Positions 27,514 to 37,678 of a DNA stretch of 64,000 nt are shown in pieces. Every line of letters starts with the position of its first letter. Position 1 is the stretch's first letter. Both the position numbers and the translations under genes were made by a program. The DNA lies in the NCBI GenBank assembly GCA_029061605.1, contig JAIDRT010000055.1:1-64000 (forward strand), written 5' to 3'. The notes beneath the pieces were generated by a model that saw only the letters and a program-made list of their open reading frames with translations, had not been told where the DNA came from and made no database searches. Source of the DNA: Clostridia bacterium. Lineage in GTDB: Bacteria > Bacillota > Clostridia > Christensenellales > UBA3700.

Positions 27514-29631
27514 ATGAAAAGCAAAAAACTCTTAATTATCACGTTGATTGCTCTCATTGCCTTGGTGGCGCTTGTGGGTTGCAACAGCAACAAAGTTGAT
27601 TACGACAGCGAAATTGTCGTCAACGGCGGATTTGAAAATTACAATTCGCAAGAAATGATTGCCGACGGATGGACCATCAAGTCAGGTACTACCGTCAACT
27701 GGGTACGCAATGATTCTCAGGCGAGCGAGTATGATTCTGCGCTTGGCAAGTATTACGTGCGTCTCAATCCGTCTTCGTCGGGATTCAACTATATTTCTCA
27801 GAAAGTCAGATTGGAGAAGAATGCAATCTACAAGTTGTCGGCTTATATGAAAGTCGATTCATTGAGTTCTACTGTGGGAGTATTTTTCAACGGAGCGGTT
27901 GACACTGTCGGAGTGGTTTCGTCGATTACGACCGACGGCTGGACACAGGTATCTCAATACTTCACGTCGACGGTGAGTGGAGAAGTTGAACTTTTGGTAG
28001 CAATCGGCAGTGAAAGCGTCAACGGTACTGGCAACGTATCTTTTGACAATATTTCGCTTCAAAAAGTTGAGAGCGCGCCAGAAGACGAAGAGTTGGTTAT
28101 ACTTCGTATGAAAGAAGGTTACGATATGGCAGACGGCGGCTCCATTACTTTCGTAGTTATGTTTACGCTGATTTCTGCCGGAATACTCGTGGGAATGTTC
28201 TTTATGATAAAGAGCATACTCCAAAACAAAGTGGGTATGCACCCCAACGACGGCGTGACAGGCGGGGACAAGTTCCTCAACGCAATGACTGGCAATACAG
28301 CCAAGTTTATATATGTGCTTCTCGTAGCGTTTGTAGTGAGATTTATCACAGTGCTTGCTACGGCAGAAGGCAATTCTATCACTGACGCAATGGTCAACCT
28401 TGCAAAGGGCGTTGCGGACAAAGGAATTATATCTTATTATTCGGGCTACGTATATGACTCGCAAGGCGTCGTATGGCTTATGGGCATACTGGGATATCTT
28501 GGCAAGGCTCTCAATATGGAGAGCGTAGGTTATTCCATTTTGGTAAGAATGCCTATGATGATTGCCGACCTTACTATATGCTATATGCTGTTCTCCTGCG
28601 CTGCAAAATATCAAAATGAGAGAATGGCGACGACTTACGGATTTATCTATGCGATCTTGCCAGTATTCTTCATATTCGGCAGTCTTTACGGATCGGTACA
28701 CGTCATAGCAATGGCGTTCTTAGTGGCAATGGCGCTGTCAATGTTGCAAAAGAAATATGTGTCCACAGGCGTATTCTATACGTTGGCGCTTTTCTTCAGC
28801 AACTATGCGTTGATACTTTTGCCTGTGATACTTTTGTATCAGATATACGCAATCGTCACGGACAAGTCGTCTATCGTTAAAAACGCAGTGACAATGGCAG
28901 GTTGCTTTGTCGTATTCTATTTGCTCTCGTTGCCGTTGTGCTGGAGCGAAGTTGCAAAGGGAGACGTCCTCTGCGTATTCTCAAGAATGTACGCATTCTT
29001 TGCGTCGGCAAACTCAAAACTTTCTGACAATGCCTTCAACCTATACGCTATCTTCGCGGCAGGCGGCAAGATAAGACCTGACAATTTGTTCCTTGATATT
29101 TGCAACTGGCTCTTTGTCATTGCAATGAGCGCATACGTCATATATCACTATATCAGGACTGCCAACAGACTTGATCTTGTGTTGCTCTCAGGCGTTATGC
29201 TCGTCGCATACGGCGCAATCGGCGCGCAGGGCAATATCGACGTTTTGCCAATGGGATTGGTACTCATTCTTATGTATCTCATCATCACTCCCGACATCAG
29301 GCTATATATCGTCGGAGGCTCGCTTGCGACGCTGTCTTTCCTCAATATGGCGCAATTGCTCTCAAGAAGCGGATTTATCAGCGGAGTAGACAATGCTGCA
29401 ATGCTTGACTTTGAAGGAAAGAATGCATTCTTGATAATCTTCAGTATTCTCACTGTGCTTGCGACGTTCTATCTGCTGTACGTTGCTGTGGATATGACGT
29501 TGGCGTCCAACGTTAAACTTATTGAAAAAGAGAGAGACATATCAGACGGAGCAAAAGAAGAAGAGAGCGTCACTACAGACGTAAAACCTAAAAAGACAAA
29601 TCCAAAGAAAAAAGCCAAGAAGGCTAGATAA
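27514..29631 (+). CDS. Lipoprotein-signal / carbohydrate-binding-like domain fused to a polytopic glycosyltransferase-like membrane domain
   Basis: Signal 'MKSKKLLIITLIALIALVALVGC'; CBM-like 'NGGFENY...GWT...YKLSAYMKV...VSFDNISL'; then about 10 TM segments with 'RMPMMIADLTICYMLF', 'FGSLYGSVHVIAMAF'; ATG at 27514 preferred. Confidence 0.75.
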   Translation: MKSKKLLIITLIALIALVALVGCNSNKVDYDSEIVVNGGFENYNSQEMIADGWTIKSGTTVNWVRNDSQASEYDSALGKYYVRLNPSSSGFNYISQKVRLEKNAIYKLSAYMKVDSLSSTVGVFFNGAVDTVGVVSSITTDGWTQVSQYFTSTVSGEVELLVAIGSESVNGTGNVSFDNISLQKVESAPEDEELVILRMKEGYDMADGGSITFVVMFTLISAGILVGMFFMIKSILQNKVGMHPNDGVTGGDKFLNAMTGNTAKFIYVLLVAFVVRFITVLATAEGNSITDAMVNLAKGVADKGIISYYSGYVYDSQGVVWLMGILGYLGKALNMESVGYSILVRMPMMIADLTICYMLFSCAAKYQNERMATTYGFIYAILPVFFIFGSLYGSVHVIAMAFLVAMALSMLQKKYVSTGVFYTLALFFSNYALILLPVILLYQIYAIVTDKSSIVKNAVTMAGCFVVFYLLSLPLCWSEVAKGDVLCVFSRMYAFFASANSKLSDNAFNLYAIFAAGGKIRPDNLFLDICNWLFVIAMSAYVIYHYIRTANRLDLVLLSGVMLVAYGAIGAQGNIDVLPMGLVLILMYLIITPDIRLYIVGGSLATLSFLNMAQLLSRSGFISGVDNAAMLDFEGKNAFLIIFSILTVLATFYLLYVAVDMTLASNVKLIEKERDISDGAKEEESVTTDVKPKKTNPKKKAKKAR

Positions 29632-29638
29632 GGAAAAT

Positions 29639-31171
29639 ATGCTGGCAAAGACCAAGAGTTACGCGCTCAACGGCGTAGAAGGATACGAAGTCGCGATAGA
29701 GGTGGATCTCAATGCAGGACTGCCCGCCTACGATACTGTGGGTTTGGCGGATACTGCTATCAAAGAGTCAAAAGAGAGAGTAAGATCCGCTATAAAAAAC
29801 AGTCTTTTTACCTATCCGATACGCAAGATTACGATCAATCTTGCGCCTGCGGATACAAAGAAAGAAGGCTCGCACTTTGATCTTGCAATTGCGCTTGGTA
29901 TACTTATTGCCAACGAAGAGATAGAAAGCAACTCTTACAAAGACTATATAATTCTTGGAGAACTATCTCTTGACGGATCAATAAATGCTATCAGAGGAGT
30001 GATGCCGCTTATAATATCGGCTATACAGAATGGGCATACAAAATTTATAATTCCGTCAAAGAATGCAAAAGAGGCAAGTTATATTTCAGGAATTGAGGTT
30101 TATGCATTTGACAAACTTGCTCAAGTAGTTGACTTTTTGACAGGCAAGAGCCAAGTTGAGCCGCTCAAGACGAGCGAGTTTGTATCAATTGCCGCAGAAA
30201 ATAAATATAGCGTCGATTTCTCTGAAGTCAAGGGGCAGTACGTCGCAAAGCGCGCTTTGGAGATTGCCGTCGCTGGCGGTCACAACGTGCTGTTGATAGG
30301 ACCGCCGGGAGCGGGCAAGACGATGATGGCAAAGTGCGTGCCGACTATTATGCCCGATATGACTTTTGAAGAAGCAATAGAAGTGACTAAGATACATTCA
30401 GTCGCAGGCATACTCGACGACAGCGTGGGCATAGTAGTGAATAGACCTTTTCGTACGCCTCACCATACGGCGACGGTGCCGGCGCTTATGGGCGGAGGGG
30501 CAAATGCTCGACCGGGAGAGATCAGTCTTGCGCACAACGGAGTGCTGTTTCTTGACGAAATGCCGGAGTATCAGCGCCGCACTCTTGAGACGTTGAGACA
30601 GCCTCTTGAAGACGGAATTGCCGTCGTATCAAGAGCAAAGCGTACGCTTGAATATCCTGCGAGATTTATGTTGGTGGCAAGTATGAATCCCTGTCCGTGC
30701 GGTAATCTCGGATCCAAGACGCAAGAATGCAAATGCACGCCGTCGGAGATACATAGGTATATATCCAAGTTGTCTGGGCCGTTGCTTGACAGAATTGATT
30801 TGCAGATAGAAGTCGACAGCATATCATACGACGATTTCCGCAGTGCGGTTGCCAACGAGAGTAGCGAGAGTATCAAGGCGAGAGTGGAAAAGGCAAGGAC
30901 AATTCAACGCGCTAGATATGAAGGAAGCAAAACCAAGACCAACGACGAGATGACCAACGCGCAAGTCAAGACTTACTGCGCGCTTGACAAGATGGGCGAA
31001 GCGCTATTGAAAAACGCTTTTACCAAACTCAACTTGACAGCAAGAGCAAGCACAAGAGTGTTGAAAGTGGCTCGCACTATAGCAGATTTGGACGCGTCAG
31101 AAAGCATTTTGTCAAAACATATAGCGGAGGCAATACAGTACCGTTCTTTGGACAGAAAGTATTGGGATTGA
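29639..31171 (+). CDS. comM: YifB/ComM family Mg chelatase-like AAA ATPase
   Basis: 'GPPGAGKTMMAKCVPTIMPDM', 'RPFRTPHHTATVPALMGGGANARPGEISLAHNGVLFLDEMPEY'. Confidence 0.96.
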   Translation: MLAKTKSYALNGVEGYEVAIEVDLNAGLPAYDTVGLADTAIKESKERVRSAIKNSLFTYPIRKITINLAPADTKKEGSHFDLAIALGILIANEEIESNSYKDYIILGELSLDGSINAIRGVMPLIISAIQNGHTKFIIPSKNAKEASYISGIEVYAFDKLAQVVDFLTGKSQVEPLKTSEFVSIAAENKYSVDFSEVKGQYVAKRALEIAVAGGHNVLLIGPPGAGKTMMAKCVPTIMPDMTFEEAIEVTKIHSVAGILDDSVGIVVNRPFRTPHHTATVPALMGGGANARPGEISLAHNGVLFLDEMPEYQRRTLETLRQPLEDGIAVVSRAKRTLEYPARFMLVASMNPCPCGNLGSKTQECKCTPSEIHRYISKLSGPLLDRIDLQIEVDSISYDDFRSAVANESSESIKARVEKARTIQRARYEGSKTKTNDEMTNAQVKTYCALDKMGEALLKNAFTKLNLTARASTRVLKVARTIADLDASESILSKHIAEAIQYRSLDRKYWD

Positions 31172-31174
31172 TAT

Positions 31175-32194
31175 ATGACTTACAACAACGACCAAAAGGC
31201 TTTGATTATGCTTTCGACTATTGAAGGATACAACGCGAGGAGAAAACGCTTTGAAAGCGTAGACAGACCTTGCGAGTTATACGACGACTATACAGTAGCC
31301 GACAATATGATTGCCAAAATGGAAAAGTTGGGCATAAAAGTCTTGACGATAATTGACGAAGATTATCCCAATACGCTCAAAGAGATATACGATCCGCCGT
31401 ATACGCTTTATTATCAAGGCGACAGGAATTTGTTTAACAGCAAAGACCTGCTTGCCGTCGTTGGTACGAGAAGAGTAAGCGCTTATGGCAAAAACATAAT
31501 GCAAAACTTCGCGCCGGTATTTGTCAAGTCGGGATTTAAAATTATCAGCGGACTAGCAAGAGGCGTGGACAGTATAGGGCATAGGATAAGTTTGGAGAAT
31601 AATTCTCCCACGGTGGCAGTCGTTGCAAACGGATTGGATATATGCTATCCGCCAGAAAATGCTGATATGCAAAGAAAAATTGCCGAGAATGGATTGGTAA
31701 TAAGCGAATATCCTATGGGAGCCAAGCCGTTGCAGTTTCACTTTCCAGAGCGCAATCGCATAATCAGCGCGCTTTCTCAAGGCGTGTTCATACCTGAGGC
31801 GGGAGATAAGAGCGGCTCGCTTATCACAGCGGATTACGCAATAGAGCAAGGCAGAGATTTATTTGTCGTACCCGGCAATATATTCTCGCCGCAGAGCGCA
31901 GGTTGCAACAAAAAGATCAGGGAACTTCAAGCGATAATCACGCTTACGCCTGAAGACGTTTTAGACGCGCTTGGCAAGACGGCGAACAAAAATCACGCGG
32001 AAGCAATTCAACTTGACTTTGCTTCGCAGACAATAGTAGACATACTCAAAGACGGCGCGCTTCATTTTGACGAAATTTTAGAGAAGTCGTTAATGAATAT
32101 AGCAGAGTTGTCAAGCATATTATCCCAATTGGAGATATTGGGTGTAATAAGAAAGTTACAGGGAAATAATTTTGAAATCATACCTCTAATATAA
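31175..32194 (+). CDS. dprA: DNA-processing protein DprA
   Basis: 'VVGTRRVSAYGKNI', 'ISGLARGVDSIGH', 'FPERNRIISALSQGVFIPEAGDKSGSLITADYAIEQGRDLFVVPGNI'. Confidence 0.96.
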   Translation: MTYNNDQKALIMLSTIEGYNARRKRFESVDRPCELYDDYTVADNMIAKMEKLGIKVLTIIDEDYPNTLKEIYDPPYTLYYQGDRNLFNSKDLLAVVGTRRVSAYGKNIMQNFAPVFVKSGFKIISGLARGVDSIGHRISLENNSPTVAVVANGLDICYPPENADMQRKIAENGLVISEYPMGAKPLQFHFPERNRIISALSQGVFIPEAGDKSGSLITADYAIEQGRDLFVVPGNIFSPQSAGCNKKIRELQAIITLTPEDVLDALGKTANKNHAEAIQLDFASQTIVDILKDGALHFDEILEKSLMNIAELSSILSQLEILGVIRKLQGNNFEIIPLI

Positions 32195-32204
32195 AGGAGC
32201 GGAG

Positions 32205-34346
32205 ATGAAACTTATAATCGTAGAGTCGCCTCACAAGGCGAAGACAATATCAAAGTATTTGGGGGGCGGTTATCACGTGGTGGCCTCCAAAGGACACGTC
32301 AGCGACCTGCCTCAAAAGACAATGGGTATTGACGTCAACAACAACTTTAAGCCAGAATATATCGTCAGCCCCGACAAACAGGCGACGATAGATATGATAA
32401 AGAAAGAGATCGAGAAGTGCGATACCGTATATCTCGCAGCCGACCCCGATAGAGAGGGAGAGGCAATATCGTGGCACCTTGCCAACGTCTGCGGCATTAC
32501 GGAAAAGAACGTGAGAATAGTTTTCAACGAAATTTCCAAAAAAGCAGTGCTCAAGGCTTTGGACAACCCAAGAGAGATCAATATGGGACTTGTCGACGCC
32601 CAACAGGCTAGAAGAGTGCTTGACAGACTTATGGGTTATGAACTTTCTCCTATAATATCGCGTCAAATCAAGAGCGGTTTGTCGGCAGGCAGAGTTCAGT
32701 CTGTCGCGCTCAAAATGGTAGTCGATAGAGAAAGAGAGATAAGAGACTTCAAGCCTCAAGAATATTGGACTATTAATGCCCAACTCGTCAAAGACAAGAC
32801 GAGTGCAGGCGATAAGAAAAAGAATTCTTTCAAGTGCGAATTTATAGATATTGACGGCAAAAAAGTCAAAGTTACCTGCAAGGAGCAAGCCGACGAAGTT
32901 ATTGGAGGAAGCAAGGCTGGCAAGTGGATTGTCGACAACGTCAAGAGAGCGCAGTCTTTCTCCAAGCCGGCTCCGCCGTTTACCACGTCGACTATGCAAC
33001 AGGACGCGATCTCTAAGTTGGGCTTCAGCGCGTCAATGGTTACGCAAATCGCGCAGAGACTTTATGAAGGCGTGGAGATTCCGGGCGAAGGTCAAGTTGC
33101 GCTTGTCACTTATATCCGTTCGGACAGCGTGAGAGTATCTGCGGACGCTCAAAGAGAAGCGCTTGAATTTATTGACAAAAATTATGGCAAGGACTACTGT
33201 CCCAAAAAGCCTAACGTATACGCAACGGGTTCAGGAGCGCAGGACGCCCACGAGGCTATCAGACCAATTACGCTCGCTCACACACCCGAGTCTCTTAAGG
33301 ACAAACTCGCGCGTAACGATTATAAATTATACAAATTGATATACGATAGATTTGTTGCTTCGCAAATGGCAAACGCCGTATACGATACTTTGACAGTGCA
33401 TATCGTGTCGCAGAGCGATAAGAATTACGGATATACGCTCAAAGGCAAAGTATGCGTATTCAAGGGATTTACGCAGGCTTATCAGAGCAATACCGAAAAG
33501 GAAGAGAGCAGCAAAGAACTGCCCAATCTCAACGAGGGAGAGGAACTCACGCTCAAAGATATCGCAGGCGAGCAAAAATTTACCAAGCCGCCTCAAAGAT
33601 ATACCGACGGATCCTTTATCAAGGCTATGGAAGAAAACGGCATAGGCAGACCGTCCACCTTTGAAAAGACTATCACGGTGCTTTATAAGCGTACCTATAT
33701 TGAGAAGGAAGGCAAGTTTATGAAGCCAACCGAACTTGGCGAAATAGTCGTCGATCAACTTGTCAAGGACTTCTCGGAGATAATGGACACGCAGTTTACG
33801 GCGGATATGGAAAAAAATCTTGACAAGATAGAAGAGGGCAATATCAAGTGGTATGAAGTCATTGCAGACTTTTACGGCGACTTCCACAACAAAGTGCTTA
33901 CGGTGAGATATCAAGGCAACAAGGTCAAGCCAAAAGCCGAAGAGTCCGACGTGATATGCGACAAGTGCGGAGCCAGAATGATAATCAGGGATTCCAAATA
34001 CGGCAAGTTTTTGGCGTGTCCCAACTTCCCAAAGTGCCGCAATACCAAGTCGCTTAGCGAAGCGGTTGCCAAGTGTCCAGAGTGCGGAGGAGACGTATTT
34101 AAAAAAGTCTCCAAGAAAGGCGCAACTTTCTTCTCCTGCAATAATTATCCTACTTGCAAGTTCATATCTTGGGATATTCCAGCGCCATACCTGTGTCCTG
34201 ATTGCAAGAGCACTATGAAGGTGGTCAACGGCAAGAGCGGAATCAGATACGTCTGCACCAACAGAGATTGCAGACACAGCGAGGACGTAGAAGAGAGCAA
34301 GTTGCCTGAAGTGATCAAGAAGAATAAGGAAAAGAACAAAGAATGA
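32205..34346 (+). CDS. topA: DNA topoisomerase I
   Basis: 'MKLIIVESPHKAKTISKYLG', 'AADPDREGEAISWHL', 'SAGRVQSVALKM', 'TYIRSDS', three C-terminal Cys4 zinc fingers. Confidence 0.98.
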   Translation: MKLIIVESPHKAKTISKYLGGGYHVVASKGHVSDLPQKTMGIDVNNNFKPEYIVSPDKQATIDMIKKEIEKCDTVYLAADPDREGEAISWHLANVCGITEKNVRIVFNEISKKAVLKALDNPREINMGLVDAQQARRVLDRLMGYELSPIISRQIKSGLSAGRVQSVALKMVVDREREIRDFKPQEYWTINAQLVKDKTSAGDKKKNSFKCEFIDIDGKKVKVTCKEQADEVIGGSKAGKWIVDNVKRAQSFSKPAPPFTTSTMQQDAISKLGFSASMVTQIAQRLYEGVEIPGEGQVALVTYIRSDSVRVSADAQREALEFIDKNYGKDYCPKKPNVYATGSGAQDAHEAIRPITLAHTPESLKDKLARNDYKLYKLIYDRFVASQMANAVYDTLTVHIVSQSDKNYGYTLKGKVCVFKGFTQAYQSNTEKEESSKELPNLNEGEELTLKDIAGEQKFTKPPQRYTDGSFIKAMEENGIGRPSTFEKTITVLYKRTYIEKEGKFMKPTELGEIVVDQLVKDFSEIMDTQFTADMEKNLDKIEEGNIKWYEVIADFYGDFHNKVLTVRYQGNKVKPKAEESDVICDKCGARMIIRDSKYGKFLACPNFPKCRNTKSLSEAVAKCPECGGDVFKKVSKKGATFFSCNNYPTCKFISWDIPAPYLCPDCKSTMKVVNGKSGIRYVCTNRDCRHSEDVEESKLPEVIKKNKEKNKE

Positions 34347-35647
34347 AAGTCAACGTGATCGGCGGAGGCTTGGCAGGATGCGAGTGCGCATATCAACTTC
34401 TCAAAAGAGGATTCCAAGTTGATATGTACGAGATGAGAGGAGTTAAGAACACTCCCGCACACTCGACTGACAGTCTTGCAGAATTGGTGTGTTCCAATTC
34501 TTTAAAGGCGCAGAGCCTTGACAATGCGTCGGGACTTCTTAAGTACGAACTTGCAAGACTTGACAGCGTTATTCTCAAATGCGCTTACGCAAGCGACGTG
34601 CCTGCAGGCGGAGCGCTTGCAGTAGACAGAGTCAAGTTGAGCCAAAGCGTGGAAAAGATACTCAACGGCTTTGACGCATTTAAATTGATAAGACAAGAGA
34701 TTGATACAGTTGATTTAAGCGTTCCCACAGTAATCGCCACAGGTCCTTTGACTTCGGACAAAATGGCAAAGTGGATAAAGGACTTTTTAGGCGGAGAATA
34801 TCTCAATTTCTATGACGCTGTGGCGCCGATAGTGGACGGAGATAGCATAGATTACGACAAAGCCTTTTTTGCCGCAAGATACGGCAAGGGTGGAGACGAT
34901 TATCTCAACTGCGCAATGAATAAAGAGCAGTATCTGGCGTTTTACGACGCGCTTATACACGCCGAGAGAGCAAAACTCAAAGACTTTGAATTTGAGGTAT
35001 TCGAGAGATGTATGCCCATAGAAGTTATGGCTTCAAGAGGCGTAGATACTATGAGATACGGACCGCTCAGACCTGTGGGTATTCACAATCCTCACAGTGA
35101 CGAAAGACCTTATGCGGTAATTCAACTTCGCAAAGAAGACGGAGAGGGCAGCGCATACAACATAGTGGGATTTCAGACCAATCTCAAATTCTCAGAGCAA
35201 AAGAGAGTTTTCTCTATGATACCGGGATTAGAGAACGCCGAGTTCTTGAGATACGGAGTGATGCACGCCAACACTTTTATCAACGCTCCAAAAGTATTGG
35301 ACAGCGCTTTTGCAGTAAAGAATAATCCATTGATATTCTTTGCCGGACAGTTGACAGGCGTAGAGGGATATATGGAGAGTGTGGCGAGCGGACTTATTGC
35401 AGGAATCAACTTGGCGAGACGGATGTCGGACAAGTCGGATTTGATTATGCCTGTGACGAGCGTGATGGGCAGATTGCAGAGACATATCTCCACGCCAAGC
35501 GAAGATTATCAGCCTATGAATGCAAATTTTGGAATATTGCCGACGTTGGACAATGCTCCGAGGGACAAAAAGAAACGAAAATTCAAATATTCTTTGCGCG
35601 CCATTGGCGACGTAGAGAGTTATCTCAAATCAATAAAGGAGATTTAA
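34343..35647 (+). CDS. trmFO: FAD/folate-dependent tRNA (uracil-54-C5)-methyltransferase
   Basis: '[17 protein letters not shown]', '[12 protein letters not shown]', 'ALAVDR', '[17 protein letters not shown]'; overlaps the topA stop. Confidence 0.97.
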   Translation: MKVNVIGGGLAGCECAYQLLKRGFQVDMYEMRGVKNTPAHSTDSLAELVCSNSLKAQSLDNASGLLKYELARLDSVILKCAYASDVPAGGALAVDRVKLSQSVEKILNGFDAFKLIRQEIDTVDLSVPTVIATGPLTSDKMAKWIKDFLGGEYLNFYDAVAPIVDGDSIDYDKAFFAARYGKGGDDYLNCAMNKEQYLAFYDALIHAERAKLKDFEFEVFERCMPIEVMASRGVDTMRYGPLRPVGIHNPHSDERPYAVIQLRKEDGEGSAYNIVGFQTNLKFSEQKRVFSMIPGLENAEFLRYGVMHANTFINAPKVLDSAFAVKNNPLIFFAGQLTGVEGYMESVASGLIAGINLARRMSDKSDLIMPVTSVMGRLQRHISTPSEDYQPMNANFGILPTLDNAPRDKKKRKFKYSLRAIGDVESYLKSIKEI

Positions 35648-35649
35648 TT

Positions 35650-36183
35650 ATGGAAATGATGGGTACTACCATTTGCGCGGTAAGGCGCAACGGAAAAATC
35701 GCAATAGCGGGCGACGGACAAATCACAATGGGACAAAGCGTCATACTCAAAGGTACGGCGAAGAAAGTCAAAAGAATATTCGACGATAAGGTCGTTATAG
35801 GTTTTGCAGGCAGCGTGTCCGATGCAATTTCGCTCAGTGAGAAGTTTGAGAAGATGTTGCAGAAATACAGCGGCAATCTTATGCGCAGCGCAGTAGAACT
35901 CGCAGAACTTTGGAGAGACGACAAATTGCCAAGAAAGTTGGAGGCAATGATGCTCGTAGCCGACAAGGAAAATTTGCTTATCGTGTCAGGTAGCGGCGAA
36001 GTCATAGACCCTGACGGCGACGCTTGCGCAATAGGCTCGGGCGGTAATTACGCTTTGGCTGCGGCAAGAGCAATGGTCAAGGAGACTGATCTTTCGGCAA
36101 AAGAGATAGCATACAAGGCGCTCGTCATTGCAAGCGAACTTTGCGTCTTCACCAACAACAATATCATAGTAGAGGAGGTGTAA
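35650..36183 (+). CDS. hslV: ATP-dependent protease subunit HslV (ClpQ)
   Basis: '[39 protein letters not shown]'. Confidence 0.97.
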   Translation: MEMMGTTICAVRRNGKIAIAGDGQITMGQSVILKGTAKKVKRIFDDKVVIGFAGSVSDAISLSEKFEKMLQKYSGNLMRSAVELAELWRDDKLPRKLEAMMLVADKENLLIVSGSGEVIDPDGDACAIGSGGNYALAAARAMVKETDLSAKEIAYKALVIASELCVFTNNNIIVEEV

Positions 36184-36184
36184 T

Positions 36185-37507
36185 ATGAATGATTTTACGC
36201 CAAAACAAATAGTTGCTGAACTTGACAGATACATCATTGGTCAGCAAAGCGCAAAAAAGGCGGTGGCAGTAGCGCTTCGCAATAGATACAGAAGAAGCAG
36301 ACTTCCCGAATCTTTGCGCGAGGAGATATCTCCCAAGAATATCATTATGCAAGGACCCACCGGCGTGGGTAAGACGGAGATAGCAAGACGCCTTGCAAAA
36401 CTCGTCAAAGCGCCGTTTATCAAAGTTGAGGCAACCAAGTTTACTGAGGTTGGTTACGTCGGCAGAGACGTAGAGTCTATGATACGCGACCTTGTCGAGG
36501 CTTCTATCAGAATGGTCAGCGAAGAGAAGTCTAAAGAAGTAGAACTCCGCGCAAGAGAGAGGGCTGAGGAAAAACTCGTGCCGGCAATTACCAAGAAGAG
36601 AAAAGAAGCATATCCAGATTTGACAGACGGTCAGATGAGAGGATATATATTGCAAGAGATACGCGAAGGCAAAGTCGACGACCTTGTCGTTACTCTTGAG
36701 TTGCCTGTCAAGCCTAAACAGCAGACGATAAGCAATCAAGCGGGTATGGAGATAAATATCAACGAACTTTTCGGGTCTATGATGGGCGGAGGTAAGACTA
36801 AGTCCAAGACTGTCACAGTAAAAGAGGCTCTTAAGATATTAATTGAGATGGAAGAGGAAAAACTAATCGACCCTGACAACGTCAACGCAGAGGCTATCTC
36901 AAGAGCAGAAAACGAAGGTATTATCTTCATTGACGAGATAGACAAGATTGCCAGCAAGTCCAGCGGAAGCGGCGGCGGACACGACGTGTCAAGAGAGGGT
37001 GTGCAGAGAGATATATTGCCTATCGTTGAGGGCTGTACCGTCAATACTAAGTACGGACAAATCAAGACTGACCACATTCTTTTCATTGCGGCAGGCGCTT
37101 TCCATATCTCTAGCGTGTCTGATTTGATACCAGAACTTCAGGGTAGATTTCCTATATCCGTTCGCTTGGACAGCCTTACGGAAAAGGACTTTGAAGAGAT
37201 ATTGACCAAGCCAGACAACGCTATATTGATGCAGTATACGGCTTTGCTCGGAGTGGATAATATCAAACTCAAGTTTACAGCCGAGGCGATAAAAGAACTT
37301 GCCAAGATTTGCGCTGTAGAGAATGAGAACAAAGAGGATATCGGAGCAAGACGTCTTCACACAATGATGGAGAGTTTGCTTGAAGATATCTCATATGAGG
37401 CTTGCGATTTGCAGGAGACCACTGACGTGACAATCGACAAAGCGTACGTTGATAAGCACTTTGAGAGCGTGATCAAAAAACTTAATCTCAACAAGTATAT
37501 ACTGTAG
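36185..37507 (+). CDS. hslU: ATP-dependent protease ATPase subunit HslU (ClpY)
   Basis: 'FTPKQIVAELDRYIIGQQSAKKAVAVALRNRYRR', 'GPTGVGKTEIARRLAKL', 'IFIDEIDKIA'. Confidence 0.98.
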   Translation: MNDFTPKQIVAELDRYIIGQQSAKKAVAVALRNRYRRSRLPESLREEISPKNIIMQGPTGVGKTEIARRLAKLVKAPFIKVEATKFTEVGYVGRDVESMIRDLVEASIRMVSEEKSKEVELRARERAEEKLVPAITKKRKEAYPDLTDGQMRGYILQEIREGKVDDLVVTLELPVKPKQQTISNQAGMEININELFGSMMGGGKTKSKTVTVKEALKILIEMEEEKLIDPDNVNAEAISRAENEGIIFIDEIDKIASKSSGSGGGHDVSREGVQRDILPIVEGCTVNTKYGQIKTDHILFIAAGAFHISSVSDLIPELQGRFPISVRLDSLTEKDFEEILTKPDNAILMQYTALLGVDNIKLKFTAEAIKELAKICAVENENKEDIGARRLHTMMESLLEDISYEACDLQETTDVTIDKAYVDKHFESVIKKLNLNKYIL

Positions 37508-37529
37508 AGATAACACTTAAGAGTAATAT

Positions 37530-37644
37530 TAATGATATTTCAATATCCGCCTTGCGTCATATCAAGAGGTATGAAGAGTAGACGAAATATCTAATTCCGT
37601 CTTGCGTCATATTGAGCGGAACAAAGTGTAGTCGAAATATCTAA
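37530..37644. repeat. Intergenic repeat cluster
   Basis: cgtcatatt-gagcggaacaaagtgtagtcgaaatatctaa and a degenerate preceding copy. Confidence 0.65.
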
Positions 37645-37678
37645 AAATCAAAAAGAAAATGCATCAGGGAGACATAAA

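Noticed and set aside
33327-34277. 316-aa minus-strand ORF antisense to topA
   Set aside because: topA coding is certain; antisense translation has no domain signature.
37508-37678. T-box leader before hisS or aspS
   Set aside because: No T-box 'TGG' antiterminator signature or specifier loop; the region is occupied by intergenic repeats.
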